From NCBI RefSeq assembly GCF_019343475.1, contig NZ_CP072453.1, forward strand, positions 1,178,001-1,242,000: a DNA stretch of 64,000 bases, in the 5' to 3' direction. Below are positions 35,925 through 44,791 of the stretch, piece after piece. Numbering within the stretch: the stretch's first letter is position 1; each line of letters begins with the position of its first letter. The notes below the pieces were generated by a model. That model saw only the letters and a program-made list of their open reading frames with translations. It made no database searches and had not been told where the DNA came from. The stretch is from Providencia sp. R33. Lineage in GTDB: Bacteria > Pseudomonadota > Gammaproteobacteria > Enterobacterales > Enterobacteriaceae. The position numbers and the translations under genes are program-made.

Positions 35925-38204
35925 ATGGATGATAAATTAAAACAAAGTGCTCTTGATTTTCATGAGTTTCCACATCCAGGGAAAATCACGGTTACCCCGA
36001 CAAAACCCTTAACAACCCAACGTGATCTTGCATTAGCGTATTCCCCCGGCGTTGCAGTACCATGCCTTGAAATTGCCGATGATCCACTTAAAGCTTATCG
36101 CTATACAGCTAAAGGTAACTTAGTGGGTGTTGTATCAAACGGAACGGCAGTTCTTGGTTTAGGAAATATTGGCGCCTTAGCCGGTAAGCCTGTTATGGAA
36201 GGAAAAGGGGTTTTATTCAAAAAGTTTTCTGGCGTTGATGTCTTTGATATTGAAGTCGATGAAACTGATCCTGATAAATTGGTTGATATTATTGCCTCCC
36301 TTGAGCCGACCTTTGGTGGGATCAACTTAGAAGATATCAAAGCGCCAGAGTGCTTTTATATTGAGCAAAAATTACGTGAACGCATGAAAATCCCTGTGTT
36401 CCACGATGACCAACACGGTACGGCGATTATCTGTACAGCTGCGGTAATCAATGGTCTGCGTATTGTGAAAAAAGAGATTGGCGATGTTCGCTTAGTGGTC
36501 TCAGGTGCAGGTGCAGCATCAATCGCATGTATGAATCTGTTGGTTGCATTAGGTCTTAAACGTGAAAATATCACTGTTTGTGACTCAAAAGGCGTGATTT
36601 TTAAAGGCCGTGATGAACGTATGGATGTCACGAAAGCCGCTTATGCGATTGAAGATAATGGCCAGCGTACTCTGGCGGATGCGATTCCAGACGCAGACAT
36701 TTTCTTAGGTTGTTCAGGACCTCGTTTATTAACACCAGAAATGGTGAAAACGATGGCGAAAGACCCGCTAATTTTAGCGCTGGCGAACCCTGAACCAGAA
36801 ATTTTACCGCCGCTGGCGAAAGAAGTACGCCCCGATGCTATCATTTGTACAGGTCGTTCTGATTACCCAAATCAGGTCAATAACGTATTATGTTTCCCGT
36901 TCATTTTCCGTGGGGCGCTGGATGTTGGGGCGACGACCATTAACGAAGAAATGAAACTGGCTTGCGTTTACGCGATTGCCGATTTGGCGCTTGCAGAACA
37001 AAGTGAAGAAGTGGCTTCAGCATATGGTAACCAAGACCTGTTCTTCGGTCCTGAATACATCATTCCAAAACCATTTGACCCGCGCCTGATTGTTAAAATT
37101 GCCCCAGCCGTGGCGAAAGCAGCGATGGATTCTGGCGTGGCAACCCGCCCAATTGCGGATTTTGATGCATATATCGAAAAATTAAACCAGTTTGTTTATA
37201 AAACAAATTTATTTATGAAACCGATTTTCTCCCAAGCGAAAACAGCGAAAAAACGCATTGTTTTAGCTGAAGGGGAAGAAGAGCGCGTACTGCATGCAAC
37301 GCAGGAACTGGTTTCATTAGGTTTAGCATTCCCAATTCTAGTGGGGCGCCCTAGTGTTATTGAAATGCGTATTCAAAAACTCGGCCTACATATTGAATTA
37401 GGCAAAGATTTTGAAGTGGTCAACAATGAAAATGACCCACGCTATAAAGAATATTGGCAGGAATATTACCAAATCATGAAGCGCCGTGGTATTTCGCAAG
37501 AAATGGCTCGCCGTGCCGTGATCAATAACCCAACGTTGATTGGCGGTATCATGGTGTTACGTGGTGAAGCTGACGGTATGATTTGCGGTACAGTAGGCAG
37601 TTATGGCGAACACTATGAAGTGGTAAAAGATCTGTTTGGTTTCCGTGAAGGTGTTCATACTGCGGGTGCAATGAATGCATTATTACTGCCAACAGGTAAT
37701 ACTTTTATTGCGGATACTTACGTCAATGAAGATCCAACCCCTGAAGAGTTAACAGAAATTACCTTAATGGCTGCAGATACAGTACGTCGTTTTGGTATTG
37801 AACCAAAAGTGGCCTTATTATCCCGCTCAAGTTTTGGTTCTTCCAATTGTCCATCTGCACAAAAAATGCGTGATACTTTAGCCTTGATCAAAGCCCGTGA
37901 TCCACACCTTGAAATTGATGGTGAAATGCATGCGGATGCAGCCTTGGTTGAATCTATTCGCAAAGATGTCATGCCAGATAGCCCATTAAAAGGCTCTGCT
38001 AACCTATTGATTATGCCAACAATGGAAGCTGCCCGTATCAGTTATAACTTGCTACGTGTGACTAGCTCTGATGGCGTGACCGTCGGGCCTGTGTTAATGG
38101 GGGTTGCGAAACCTGTGCATATTTTAACACCAATTGCCTCTGTTCGCCGAATTGTGAACATGGTGGCACTAGCTGTTGTTGAGGCACAAACAAACCCACT
38201 CTAA
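35925..38204 (+). CDS. maeB: NADP-dependent malic enzyme MaeB with phosphotransacetylase-like domain
   Basis: MaeB decarboxylates malate to pyruvate. Residues 1-420 form the malic enzyme (LAYSPGVAVPCLEI; FHDDQHGTAI; dinucleotide motif GAGAASIACMNLL). Residues about 430-759 form the Pta-like domain, which is regulatory (acetyl-CoA) in E. coli. The ATG at 35925 after AAAGGA gives 759 residues, equal to E. coli; a TTG two codons upstream is unlikely. Confidence 0.95.
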   Translation: MDDKLKQSALDFHEFPHPGKITVTPTKPLTTQRDLALAYSPGVAVPCLEIADDPLKAYRYTAKGNLVGVVSNGTAVLGLGNIGALAGKPVMEGKGVLFKKFSGVDVFDIEVDETDPDKLVDIIASLEPTFGGINLEDIKAPECFYIEQKLRERMKIPVFHDDQHGTAIICTAAVINGLRIVKKEIGDVRLVVSGAGAASIACMNLLVALGLKRENITVCDSKGVIFKGRDERMDVTKAAYAIEDNGQRTLADAIPDADIFLGCSGPRLLTPEMVKTMAKDPLILALANPEPEILPPLAKEVRPDAIICTGRSDYPNQVNNVLCFPFIFRGALDVGATTINEEMKLACVYAIADLALAEQSEEVASAYGNQDLFFGPEYIIPKPFDPRLIVKIAPAVAKAAMDSGVATRPIADFDAYIEKLNQFVYKTNLFMKPIFSQAKTAKKRIVLAEGEEERVLHATQELVSLGLAFPILVGRPSVIEMRIQKLGLHIELGKDFEVVNNENDPRYKEYWQEYYQIMKRRGISQEMARRAVINNPTLIGGIMVLRGEADGMICGTVGSYGEHYEVVKDLFGFREGVHTAGAMNALLLPTGNTFIADTYVNEDPTPEELTEITLMAADTVRRFGIEPKVALLSRSSFGSSNCPSAQKMRDTLALIKARDPHLEIDGEMHADAALVESIRKDVMPDSPLKGSANLLIMPTMEAARISYNLLRVTSSDGVTVGPVLMGVAKPVHILTPIASVRRIVNMVALAVVEAQTNPL

Positions 38205-38236
38205 TATTCCAATTGGTTTGGCTTTAAATTAAGCAT

Positions 38237-38272
38237 AAAAGGGCTTCCATATTTAATAGGAAGCCCTTTTTT
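38237..38272 (+). terminator. Terminator of maeB
   Basis: The stem AAAAGGGCTTCC / GGAAGCCCTTTT with a 10-base loop is followed by a T-run. It is a strong intrinsic terminator. Confidence 0.9.
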
Positions 38273-38276
38273 AATT

Positions 38277-38295
38277 GAAAATGATTATCATTATC
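38277..38295. promoter_or_regulatory. Fur box upstream of the ChaN-like gene
   Basis: GAAAATGATTATCATTATC matches the 19-base Fur consensus GATAATGATAATCATTATC at 17 positions. It lies 41 bases before the chosen start of the ChaN-like lipoprotein gene, which implies repression by iron. Confidence 0.88.
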
Positions 38296-38336
38296 TGTAT
38301 TTTGTGGGCTTCATCTGCATAATGGAAAATAAAATA

Positions 38337-39209
38337 ATGATATCAAAACGCTTTATTGGAAAAGCTACCGCATTACTGACAGGCTTCGTATTACTGGTAG
38401 GGTGTGTTCAGAAATCTCCGCAAAAAACACTTCAACTCGATCATAAACTCGTAGAACAAAATCAATTGATTGATTTATCCACGGGGGAATCAATCACGCC
38501 AGAACAACTAGTACAACAACTTGCTCAATCTTCCCATGTCATCGTGGGTGAAAAACACGACAACCATTATCACCATCAAATAGAACAGTGGCTAGCCCAA
38601 GAAATGCAGCAAGTAAGGCCGCAAGGTGCTGTTTTATTGGAGATGATGACACCCTCGCAACAGAAAGAATTCAATAGAGCAAAAGCGGAATTACAGGGTA
38701 ATGCTTATATCCGTGATGAACGGTTACAAACAGCGATCAAATGGAATGCGGGCTGGCCATGGGAACAATACGGCGAGCTGATTAAGCATGTTTTAGCGCA
38801 GCCTTATCCTGTGTTAGCCGCAAACTTAGATAAAGATGTGATTACAAAGGCTTATGCAAATCCGCCTAAATTGGCGGGGGCGCATTCAACTCAACCCGTC
38901 GTACAAGAGATTATCAGTAAAACGATTGAGTCCTCCCATGGTGGTGAATTGACGGCTGAGCAGGTCGTCAAAATGACGGTTATCCAACAAATGCGTGACC
39001 GCGCAATGGCTAACGCTTTGATTAATGCGCCACAGCCTGCATTACTGTTTGCCGGAGGATATCATGCAACTCGTGCTATTGGCGTACCGCTTCACTTACA
39101 AGATTTATCACCAGAAACGGAATTTAAGGTGTTAATTATCTCTGAAAAAGGCAGCGAGATTGATAACTTACATGCTGATTACGTCTGGTATACCCCAATA
39201 AGTGATTAA
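38337..39209 (+). CDS. ChaN-family heme/iron-associated lipoprotein
   Basis: From the ATG at 38337 the protein has 290 residues and begins with a lipoprotein signal (GKATALLTGFVLLVGC), lipidated at the Cys in LLVGC. The ChaN domain follows: HVIVGEKHDNHYHHQIEQWL, GAVLLEMM, and AGGYHATRAIGVPLHL. ChaN/PhuW-type lipoproteins bind cofacial heme or take part in iron regulation. ATGs at 38322 and a GTG at 38304 are alternative starts. A Fur box lies upstream and tonB downstream. Confidence 0.85.
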   Translation: MISKRFIGKATALLTGFVLLVGCVQKSPQKTLQLDHKLVEQNQLIDLSTGESITPEQLVQQLAQSSHVIVGEKHDNHYHHQIEQWLAQEMQQVRPQGAVLLEMMTPSQQKEFNRAKAELQGNAYIRDERLQTAIKWNAGWPWEQYGELIKHVLAQPYPVLAANLDKDVITKAYANPPKLAGAHSTQPVVQEIISKTIESSHGGELTAEQVVKMTVIQQMRDRAMANALINAPQPALLFAGGYHATRAIGVPLHLQDLSPETEFKVLIISEKGSEIDNLHADYVWYTPISD

Positions 39210-39292
39210 TAGTCAGGCTAATTAAGCTAAATAAATATTAATAATGTGAATGAATTGGCACTATTTGTAATAAATAGTTTTCATTTGCATTT

Positions 39293-39311
39293 GTTATTGA
39301 TTATCATTTGC
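39293..39311. promoter_or_regulatory. Probable Fur box upstream of tonB
   Basis: GTTATTGATTATCATTTGC matches the Fur consensus at 14 of 19 positions, with an intact GATTATCATT core. It ends 28 bases before the tonB start codon. Confidence 0.7.
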
Positions 39312-39339
39312 GTCCTTTGTTGTTACATGAAAGATTAAA

Positions 39340-40134
39340 ATGTCGACGATCACTTTAGAATACGGTAGAACGACGAAAAGCAGTGGTGCTTTTGTTTTGG
39401 CCATTATTTTGCATGTTGCAGTTATTCTCCTTTTTTTAAAGGTTACTGAAAATGATTGGCAACATTTATTGCCGCCCCCCTCAGTGGTGATGGAAATATC
39501 CATTGAGTCACAAGCTAAACAGTTAACCGAAACTAATATCGGTGAAACTCAAGAGCTCGCGATTGCCAGCCAAGCGCAAGAAGCGGTTATGGATGATGCA
39601 GTCATCCCACCAGTGCCGATTAACGAAGAGGCTGAAGTATTAGTGGCAAAGGTGGAAAAAAAGAAAACTGCACCAGTGCCGAAAAAAGAACGCAAGGACG
39701 TGAAAAACAAGCGTATTAGTGAGTTAGAAAGTGATAACTCAAAAGCCAGCGCTGCCCCTGTAACAAGTGATGCGGCGGCGAAGCAACAAACTGAGCGTGT
39801 TGCGGCAGCATTTAACAGCCATGCGCAATCAGATGATGAGCAACGACAATGGGAAGCGCTCGTCCTTGGGCAACTGAATAAATTTAAGCGTTATCCAGAG
39901 GATGCCAAACGGCGTAATCGTATTGGAAAGCCAGTGATTAAATTTGAGGTAGATGCACAGGGGTATATTGTGAATAGTGCATTAATCAGAAGCTCAGGCA
40001 CAAACTCATTAGATAGAGAGGCGCAACGGGTGCTCACTCGAGCTGAGCCCTTGCCGATACCACCTGCTGATATGTTATCTCAAGGCAAAGTGACGGTGGA
40101 ACTGCCGATTGATTTTACGATTGAAAATAAATAA
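39340..40134 (+). CDS. tonB: TonB-family energy transducer
   Basis: The 264-residue protein has an N-terminal membrane anchor (GAFVLAIILHVAVILLFLKV; the His in ILHV is the conserved TonB helix residue). A charged periplasmic spacer rich in E, K, P and A follows, then the C-terminal domain (KFKRYPEDAKRRNRIGKPVIKFEVD...). The proline repeats of the housekeeping TonB are short, so this may be a second, system-specific TonB. No exbBD is adjacent. Twelve bases later the oligopeptidase gene starts, so co-transcription is likely. Confidence 0.85.
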   Translation: MSTITLEYGRTTKSSGAFVLAIILHVAVILLFLKVTENDWQHLLPPPSVVMEISIESQAKQLTETNIGETQELAIASQAQEAVMDDAVIPPVPINEEAEVLVAKVEKKKTAPVPKKERKDVKNKRISELESDNSKASAAPVTSDAAAKQQTERVAAAFNSHAQSDDEQRQWEALVLGQLNKFKRYPEDAKRRNRIGKPVIKFEVDAQGYIVNSALIRSSGTNSLDREAQRVLTRAEPLPIPPADMLSQGKVTVELPIDFTIENK

Positions 40135-40146
40135 TCAGGGTAAAAA

Positions 40147-42321
40147 ATGCGAACGCACTTAAATAGATTGTCAGGCTTATCAGGAGCCGTTAAATTTTGT
40201 CTTATTGCATTATTAGGATTACAGACAAGCGCAGTGTTTGCGGAGGAACGAATGACAGCACCGATGGCTAAAAAACAGCCACACACGATGACAATCCACG
40301 GTGATACCCGTGTCGATAACTATTATTGGTTAAGAGATGATGAGCGTAAGGCTCCGGCGGTCATTGATTACCTCACACAAGAAAATGCCTATACTCAGCA
40401 AGAACTTAAACTAGGTGAATCTTTAAAAAAAGAGATTTATGACGAGTTATTTTCACGTATGAAACAAGATGACGAGTCAGTTCCATACGATTTTAATGGC
40501 TATACCTACCGCACTCGTGTTGTGGCTGGGAAAAACTATGCCATTTATGAAAGACGTCCTGTAAATAGCCAAGGTGAATGGGTTGTTTTGGTGGATGGTA
40601 ACCAACGTGCGGAAGGTACGGAATATTATCGCATGGGTGCGTTAACTATTTCCCCCGACAATACCATGATGGCGATTGCAGAAGACAGGCAAGGGCGTAA
40701 TGAATTCGCGGTTTCATTTCGTAAAATTAATGAAAACCAGTGGCAAAATGATGTGTTGATGAATACATCAGGCAATATTGTTTGGGCGAATGATAACCAA
40801 ACTTTATTCTATGTGAATAAAGACAAGCAAACTTTATTACCTTATCAAGTGGTTAGCCATAAGTTAGGCACAAAACAAGCACAAGACAAACTGCTTTATG
40901 AAGAAAACGACGACACGTTTTACGTGAGTTTAAGTAAATCGACTTCGAAAGATATCATTTTTATTGGCATTACCAGTACAGAGACATCCGAATACCGTTT
41001 TATCGATGCTAACCACCCTGACAAAGCGATTGAAACCTTTAAACCTCGCCAAACGGGTGTGGAATACTACCCTGATCATTTCAATGGGAAGTTCTATATT
41101 CGCTCAAACCATCAAAATCCATTATTTGGTTTGTATACCAATAACAATGCAGAAAAACATGATGATTTTGCTGCGTGGTCGACATTAATCGCTCCTCGCG
41201 ATGATGTTGATTTAGAAGGATTTGAACTCTTTAATAACTGGCTGGTGCTTGAAGAGCGGGCGAATGGGTTGGTAAATATCCGCCAAATTGATTGGCAAAC
41301 CCAGCAAGAAAATTATGTGACGTTTGATGACCCTGCATATATGGCATGGATATCCAATAATCCAGAGCCTAATACCAATAAATTGCGTTATGGTTATTCA
41401 TCGATGACCACGCCGTCTTCTGTGTATGAAATTAATATGCAAACGCAAGAAAAACAGTTACTAAAACAAGACGATGTCAAAGATTTCGATAAAGCAAATT
41501 ACCAAAGTGAACGTTTGTGGATAACAGCGAAAGATGGCGTAAAAGTTCCCGTTTCATTGGTTTATCGCAAGGATCTATTTAAGCAGGGTAAAAACCCATT
41601 ACTTGTCTACGGTTATGGCGCGTATGGTTATGGTTTAGACCCTTCATTTAGTTCATCAAGGTTGTCATTGTTAGACCGTGGTTTTGTCTATGCTATCGCG
41701 CATATTCGTGGTGGGGGTGAGCTGGGTAAAAAATGGTATTTGCAAGGTAAGACTATCCATAAGATGAATACCTTCACTGACTTTATCGATGCAACCAATG
41801 CGCTTATTGACCAAGGCTATGGGCAAAAAGGGCATATTTATGCGATGGGGGGCAGTGCAGGCGGTTTATTAATGGGGGCCGTTGTGAATATGGCGCCTGA
41901 GTTATATGAAGGAGTGGTTTCTGCGGTGCCGTTTGTGGATGTTGTGACCACAATGCTTGACCCTTCGATCCCATTGACTACGGGGGAATATGATGAGTGG
42001 GGCAATCCAGAAAATGAAGAGGCTTATTGGCGCATAAAATCCTATAGCCCTTACGACAATATTAAAGCACAGCGTTATCCACATATGTTGGTGACTACGG
42101 GTCTGCATGATTCCCAAGTTCAATATTGGGAACCCGCTAAATGGGTGGCTAAATTACGCGACATGAAACAAGGTAATTCCTTATTGTTATTAGAAACCAA
42201 TATGAATGCAGGGCACGGTGGTAAATCTGGGCGTTTTAACGCACTTGATGATATTGCATTAGATTACAGTTTCCTTTTGATGTTAGAAGATAAAGCAAAA
42301 TACTTTCCTTATTTAAAATAG
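40147..42321 (+). CDS. ptrB: Exported prolyl-oligopeptidase family peptidase (oligopeptidase B-like)
   Basis: The 724-residue S9A peptidase has a beta-propeller (about 90-430) and an alpha/beta-hydrolase domain. The catalytic Ser is in GGSAGG, the Asp in LHDSQV and the His in NAGHGGKSG. Unlike cytosolic E. coli PtrB, it begins with a signal peptide (AVKFCLIALLGLQTSAVFA|EE), so it should act in the periplasm. It cleaves peptides after basic residues by family rule. Its position between tonB and a heme receptor is unusual. Confidence 0.85.
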   Translation: MRTHLNRLSGLSGAVKFCLIALLGLQTSAVFAEERMTAPMAKKQPHTMTIHGDTRVDNYYWLRDDERKAPAVIDYLTQENAYTQQELKLGESLKKEIYDELFSRMKQDDESVPYDFNGYTYRTRVVAGKNYAIYERRPVNSQGEWVVLVDGNQRAEGTEYYRMGALTISPDNTMMAIAEDRQGRNEFAVSFRKINENQWQNDVLMNTSGNIVWANDNQTLFYVNKDKQTLLPYQVVSHKLGTKQAQDKLLYEENDDTFYVSLSKSTSKDIIFIGITSTETSEYRFIDANHPDKAIETFKPRQTGVEYYPDHFNGKFYIRSNHQNPLFGLYTNNNAEKHDDFAAWSTLIAPRDDVDLEGFELFNNWLVLEERANGLVNIRQIDWQTQQENYVTFDDPAYMAWISNNPEPNTNKLRYGYSSMTTPSSVYEINMQTQEKQLLKQDDVKDFDKANYQSERLWITAKDGVKVPVSLVYRKDLFKQGKNPLLVYGYGAYGYGLDPSFSSSRLSLLDRGFVYAIAHIRGGGELGKKWYLQGKTIHKMNTFTDFIDATNALIDQGYGQKGHIYAMGGSAGGLLMGAVVNMAPELYEGVVSAVPFVDVVTTMLDPSIPLTTGEYDEWGNPENEEAYWRIKSYSPYDNIKAQRYPHMLVTTGLHDSQVQYWEPAKWVAKLRDMKQGNSLLLLETNMNAGHGGKSGRFNALDDIALDYSFLLMLEDKAKYFPYLK

Positions 42322-42341
42322 TTTATTCACTCTAATAATAA

Positions 42342-42379
42342 CCCTCTAAATGTGTTGATGCATTTAGAGGGAGCTTTTT
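42342..42379 (+). terminator. Terminator after the oligopeptidase gene
   Basis: An 11-bp perfect stem (CCCTCTAAATG / CATTTAGAGGG) with an 8-base loop is followed by AGCTTTTT. A second 9-bp hairpin (AAATTCAAT / ATTGAATTT, 42384-42408) lies directly downstream. They separate tonB-ptrB from the receptor gene. Confidence 0.78.
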
Positions 42380-42474
42380 GGGAAAATTCAATTAAGGGTA
42401 TTGAATTTATCCTTTTTATATTGGAATGCACTGTGGGCGCGAATAGAAATATTGCGTTTACAGGAATGGTTTAC

Positions 42475-44736
42475 ATGAAAAATAAAATAATAATATTGAG
42501 TGCGAGTATGGTTTTTACTGGCGCTCAGGGCATTGCTTTGGCTGAAAATACACAGCAAGAAAATCAAGGCAAAGAGAAAGTTGTTAAATTTAGCCAATTA
42601 AAAGTCTCAGGTGCGCAAAAACAAACACCTTTGGTTAAGGCATTGGAAAAACCAGGTGCTTATAGCGCTGTTGGTACTGAAAATAAGTTACAAGGTATGG
42701 ATAAACTCATCCGTACTATGCCCGGAACGTACACCCAAATGGATGGTAGCCAAGGCACTATCAATGTGAACATTCGTGGCCTGAGCGGGTTTGGTCGCGT
42801 TAATATGATGGTGGATGGCGTAACGCAAAGTTACTACGGTATTTCGCCTAGTCAATATACTCATGGACAACAACCCAATAATGATTTCGGCGCATTGATA
42901 GACCCTAATTTTATTGTTGAAGTTGAGGTAGAAAAAGGGCAATTAAATGGCAGTAATAGTGTGAATGCTTTAGCTGGTAGCGCAAACTTTCGCACTCTTG
43001 GTATTGATGATGTCATTTTTAAAGATAATTTATATGGACTACGTAGCAAAGGAAGTTGGGGTGATAACGGCATTGGCTATAACGGTATGGTTTCCGTTGC
43101 AGGAAAAACATTATTAAATGATGGGGATGGATATTTTGGCGGTTTAATTGCCGTCAGCGGTCACAATATTCCCGGAAGTTATAAAAATGGTGCGGGATAT
43201 GACAGTAATGATTTTGCAACGGATTCAACGTTTAAACAAAAGCCTCAATCACAATTAACCAAATTAAAATATAAACCAAATGATACGCATGAATTAGAGT
43301 TTAGCGGTCGTTTTTTACAAAATAAATTAACTCGTCGTAAAATTGACAGTGAAGATTATTACCTTAAGTATAAATATACGCCATTAAATGAATTAGTGGA
43401 TATTGAGGTGTTAGCAAACCACAGTAACAGCAACCAAAAGTTTGAAGGGGATTCCCTTGGGTGGGCTTTAAGAGAGGGCGGGTCTAAAAATATTGCAGAT
43501 GGCCTTAATATCTCAAATACCAGCCGGTTTTCTTATGGGGATGTTGATTTTCAATGGAAAATTGGTTCTAAATTATCGAAAACGAAATACCAAAAGACAG
43601 TCAGTTCAGTTATTGATGATGACACATTAAAATATAACCCTTTTTCCCCAGAAGGCACACTGGATTTAGCCAGCGGTTATACGCAACTAGAAGCGAAATA
43701 CGATATTTATACGGCGGTATTTGATTTGAATTATATGCACTACCGTTTAAAAGGTTATAAACCCGCTTGCGATGAAACTGAGAAATGCTTTCCTCAGGAA
43801 GAGGCCAATATTAACTTAAAAGAGAGTGGTTTTAACCCTGGAGTATTACTTTCTGCTGAAATCATACCTGAATTCCAGCCTTTTGTGAGTTATGCACATT
43901 CAATGAGGGCTCCAAATTCACAGGAAGTATTTTATTCGCAAAATGGCGGACAAAGTATGAATCCATTTTTAAAAGGTGAAAGAGCAAATACGTGGCAGGT
44001 TGGGTTTAACAGTTTAAAACCTGATTTATTTGTTGAAGGCGACCAATTTAATCTGAAAGCGTTGTGGTTTAATACAGAAATTAAAAATTACATTACGAGC
44101 AAGCCATATTTATTGTGTAAGCCAACAAATGCGGTTGAATTAGAATGGTGTTTGATGAACGATGATGTTTGGGACAACGAGTTTCCGAATATTACTCAAA
44201 AAAGTTATATCTATTCGAATGAAATAAAAGACGTTAATTTGCGTGGTTATGAACTACAAGCAAACTATGATGCAGGTGTATTCTATTCAATGCTTTCTTA
44301 TACAAAAGAGACTGGAGACCAGCCTACGTCCATTGCGAAAACCGCAGATTTTAGTGCAGGAGATTTTACGGAACTACCTGATTATTATTTAACATTAGAT
44401 ACAGGTGTCCGCTTATTGGATGAAAAGTTAACATTGGGAACGACGGTAACGTGGACTGGGCCATCCAAACGTATTGGTGTTGAATCTATTGTAGATAATG
44501 AAGGGAATGCTTTAAAAGATAAATATGAAAAGCAGCCAACAGTGATTGATTTGTACACCGATTACGAAATTAACAAAAACGTCAAATTAATGATGACAAT
44601 AAACAACGTAACAAATAAAAATTATTCTGATGCACTAAACCGTTCAAATTCCACAGCAATTATGGAGGAACGTGGTAAACATAATGCGACAGCGAGAGGG
44701 CGTACCTATATGCTTGGCGGTCAGATCCGTTTCTAA
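42475..44736 (+). CDS. TonB-dependent heme/hemoprotein receptor
   Basis: The 753-residue outer-membrane receptor starts with a signal peptide (IILSASMVFTGAQGIALA|EN). The plug domain contains NVNIRGLSGFGRVNMMVDG. The barrel has the heme-receptor motif SMRAPNSQEVF (FRAP-like) followed by NPFLKGERANTWQVGF, equivalent to NPNLKPE, and ends in the terminal aromatic QIRF. The ligand is probably heme or hemoglobin. The ATG at 42475 has AGGA at nine bases. Hairpins upstream suggest its own promoter; I see no clear Fur box directly before it. Confidence 0.85.
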   Translation: MKNKIIILSASMVFTGAQGIALAENTQQENQGKEKVVKFSQLKVSGAQKQTPLVKALEKPGAYSAVGTENKLQGMDKLIRTMPGTYTQMDGSQGTINVNIRGLSGFGRVNMMVDGVTQSYYGISPSQYTHGQQPNNDFGALIDPNFIVEVEVEKGQLNGSNSVNALAGSANFRTLGIDDVIFKDNLYGLRSKGSWGDNGIGYNGMVSVAGKTLLNDGDGYFGGLIAVSGHNIPGSYKNGAGYDSNDFATDSTFKQKPQSQLTKLKYKPNDTHELEFSGRFLQNKLTRRKIDSEDYYLKYKYTPLNELVDIEVLANHSNSNQKFEGDSLGWALREGGSKNIADGLNISNTSRFSYGDVDFQWKIGSKLSKTKYQKTVSSVIDDDTLKYNPFSPEGTLDLASGYTQLEAKYDIYTAVFDLNYMHYRLKGYKPACDETEKCFPQEEANINLKESGFNPGVLLSAEIIPEFQPFVSYAHSMRAPNSQEVFYSQNGGQSMNPFLKGERANTWQVGFNSLKPDLFVEGDQFNLKALWFNTEIKNYITSKPYLLCKPTNAVELEWCLMNDDVWDNEFPNITQKSYIYSNEIKDVNLRGYELQANYDAGVFYSMLSYTKETGDQPTSIAKTADFSAGDFTELPDYYLTLDTGVRLLDEKLTLGTTVTWTGPSKRIGVESIVDNEGNALKDKYEKQPTVIDLYTDYEINKNVKLMMTINNVTNKNYSDALNRSNSTAIMEERGKHNATARGRTYMLGGQIRF

Positions 44737-44749
44737 TTAGCATTTAAAA

Positions 44750-44785
44750 TATGGGTTTCATCAAGTTAAATAGATGAAACCCATA
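44750..44785. terminator. Hairpin between the convergent receptor gene and xseA
   Basis: The 12-bp perfect stem ATGGGTTTCATC / GATGAAACCCAT with a 10-base loop lies between the two stops. The minus strand has the more T-rich tail, so it mainly ends xseA. Confidence 0.7.
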
Positions 44786-44791
44786 AAACAG

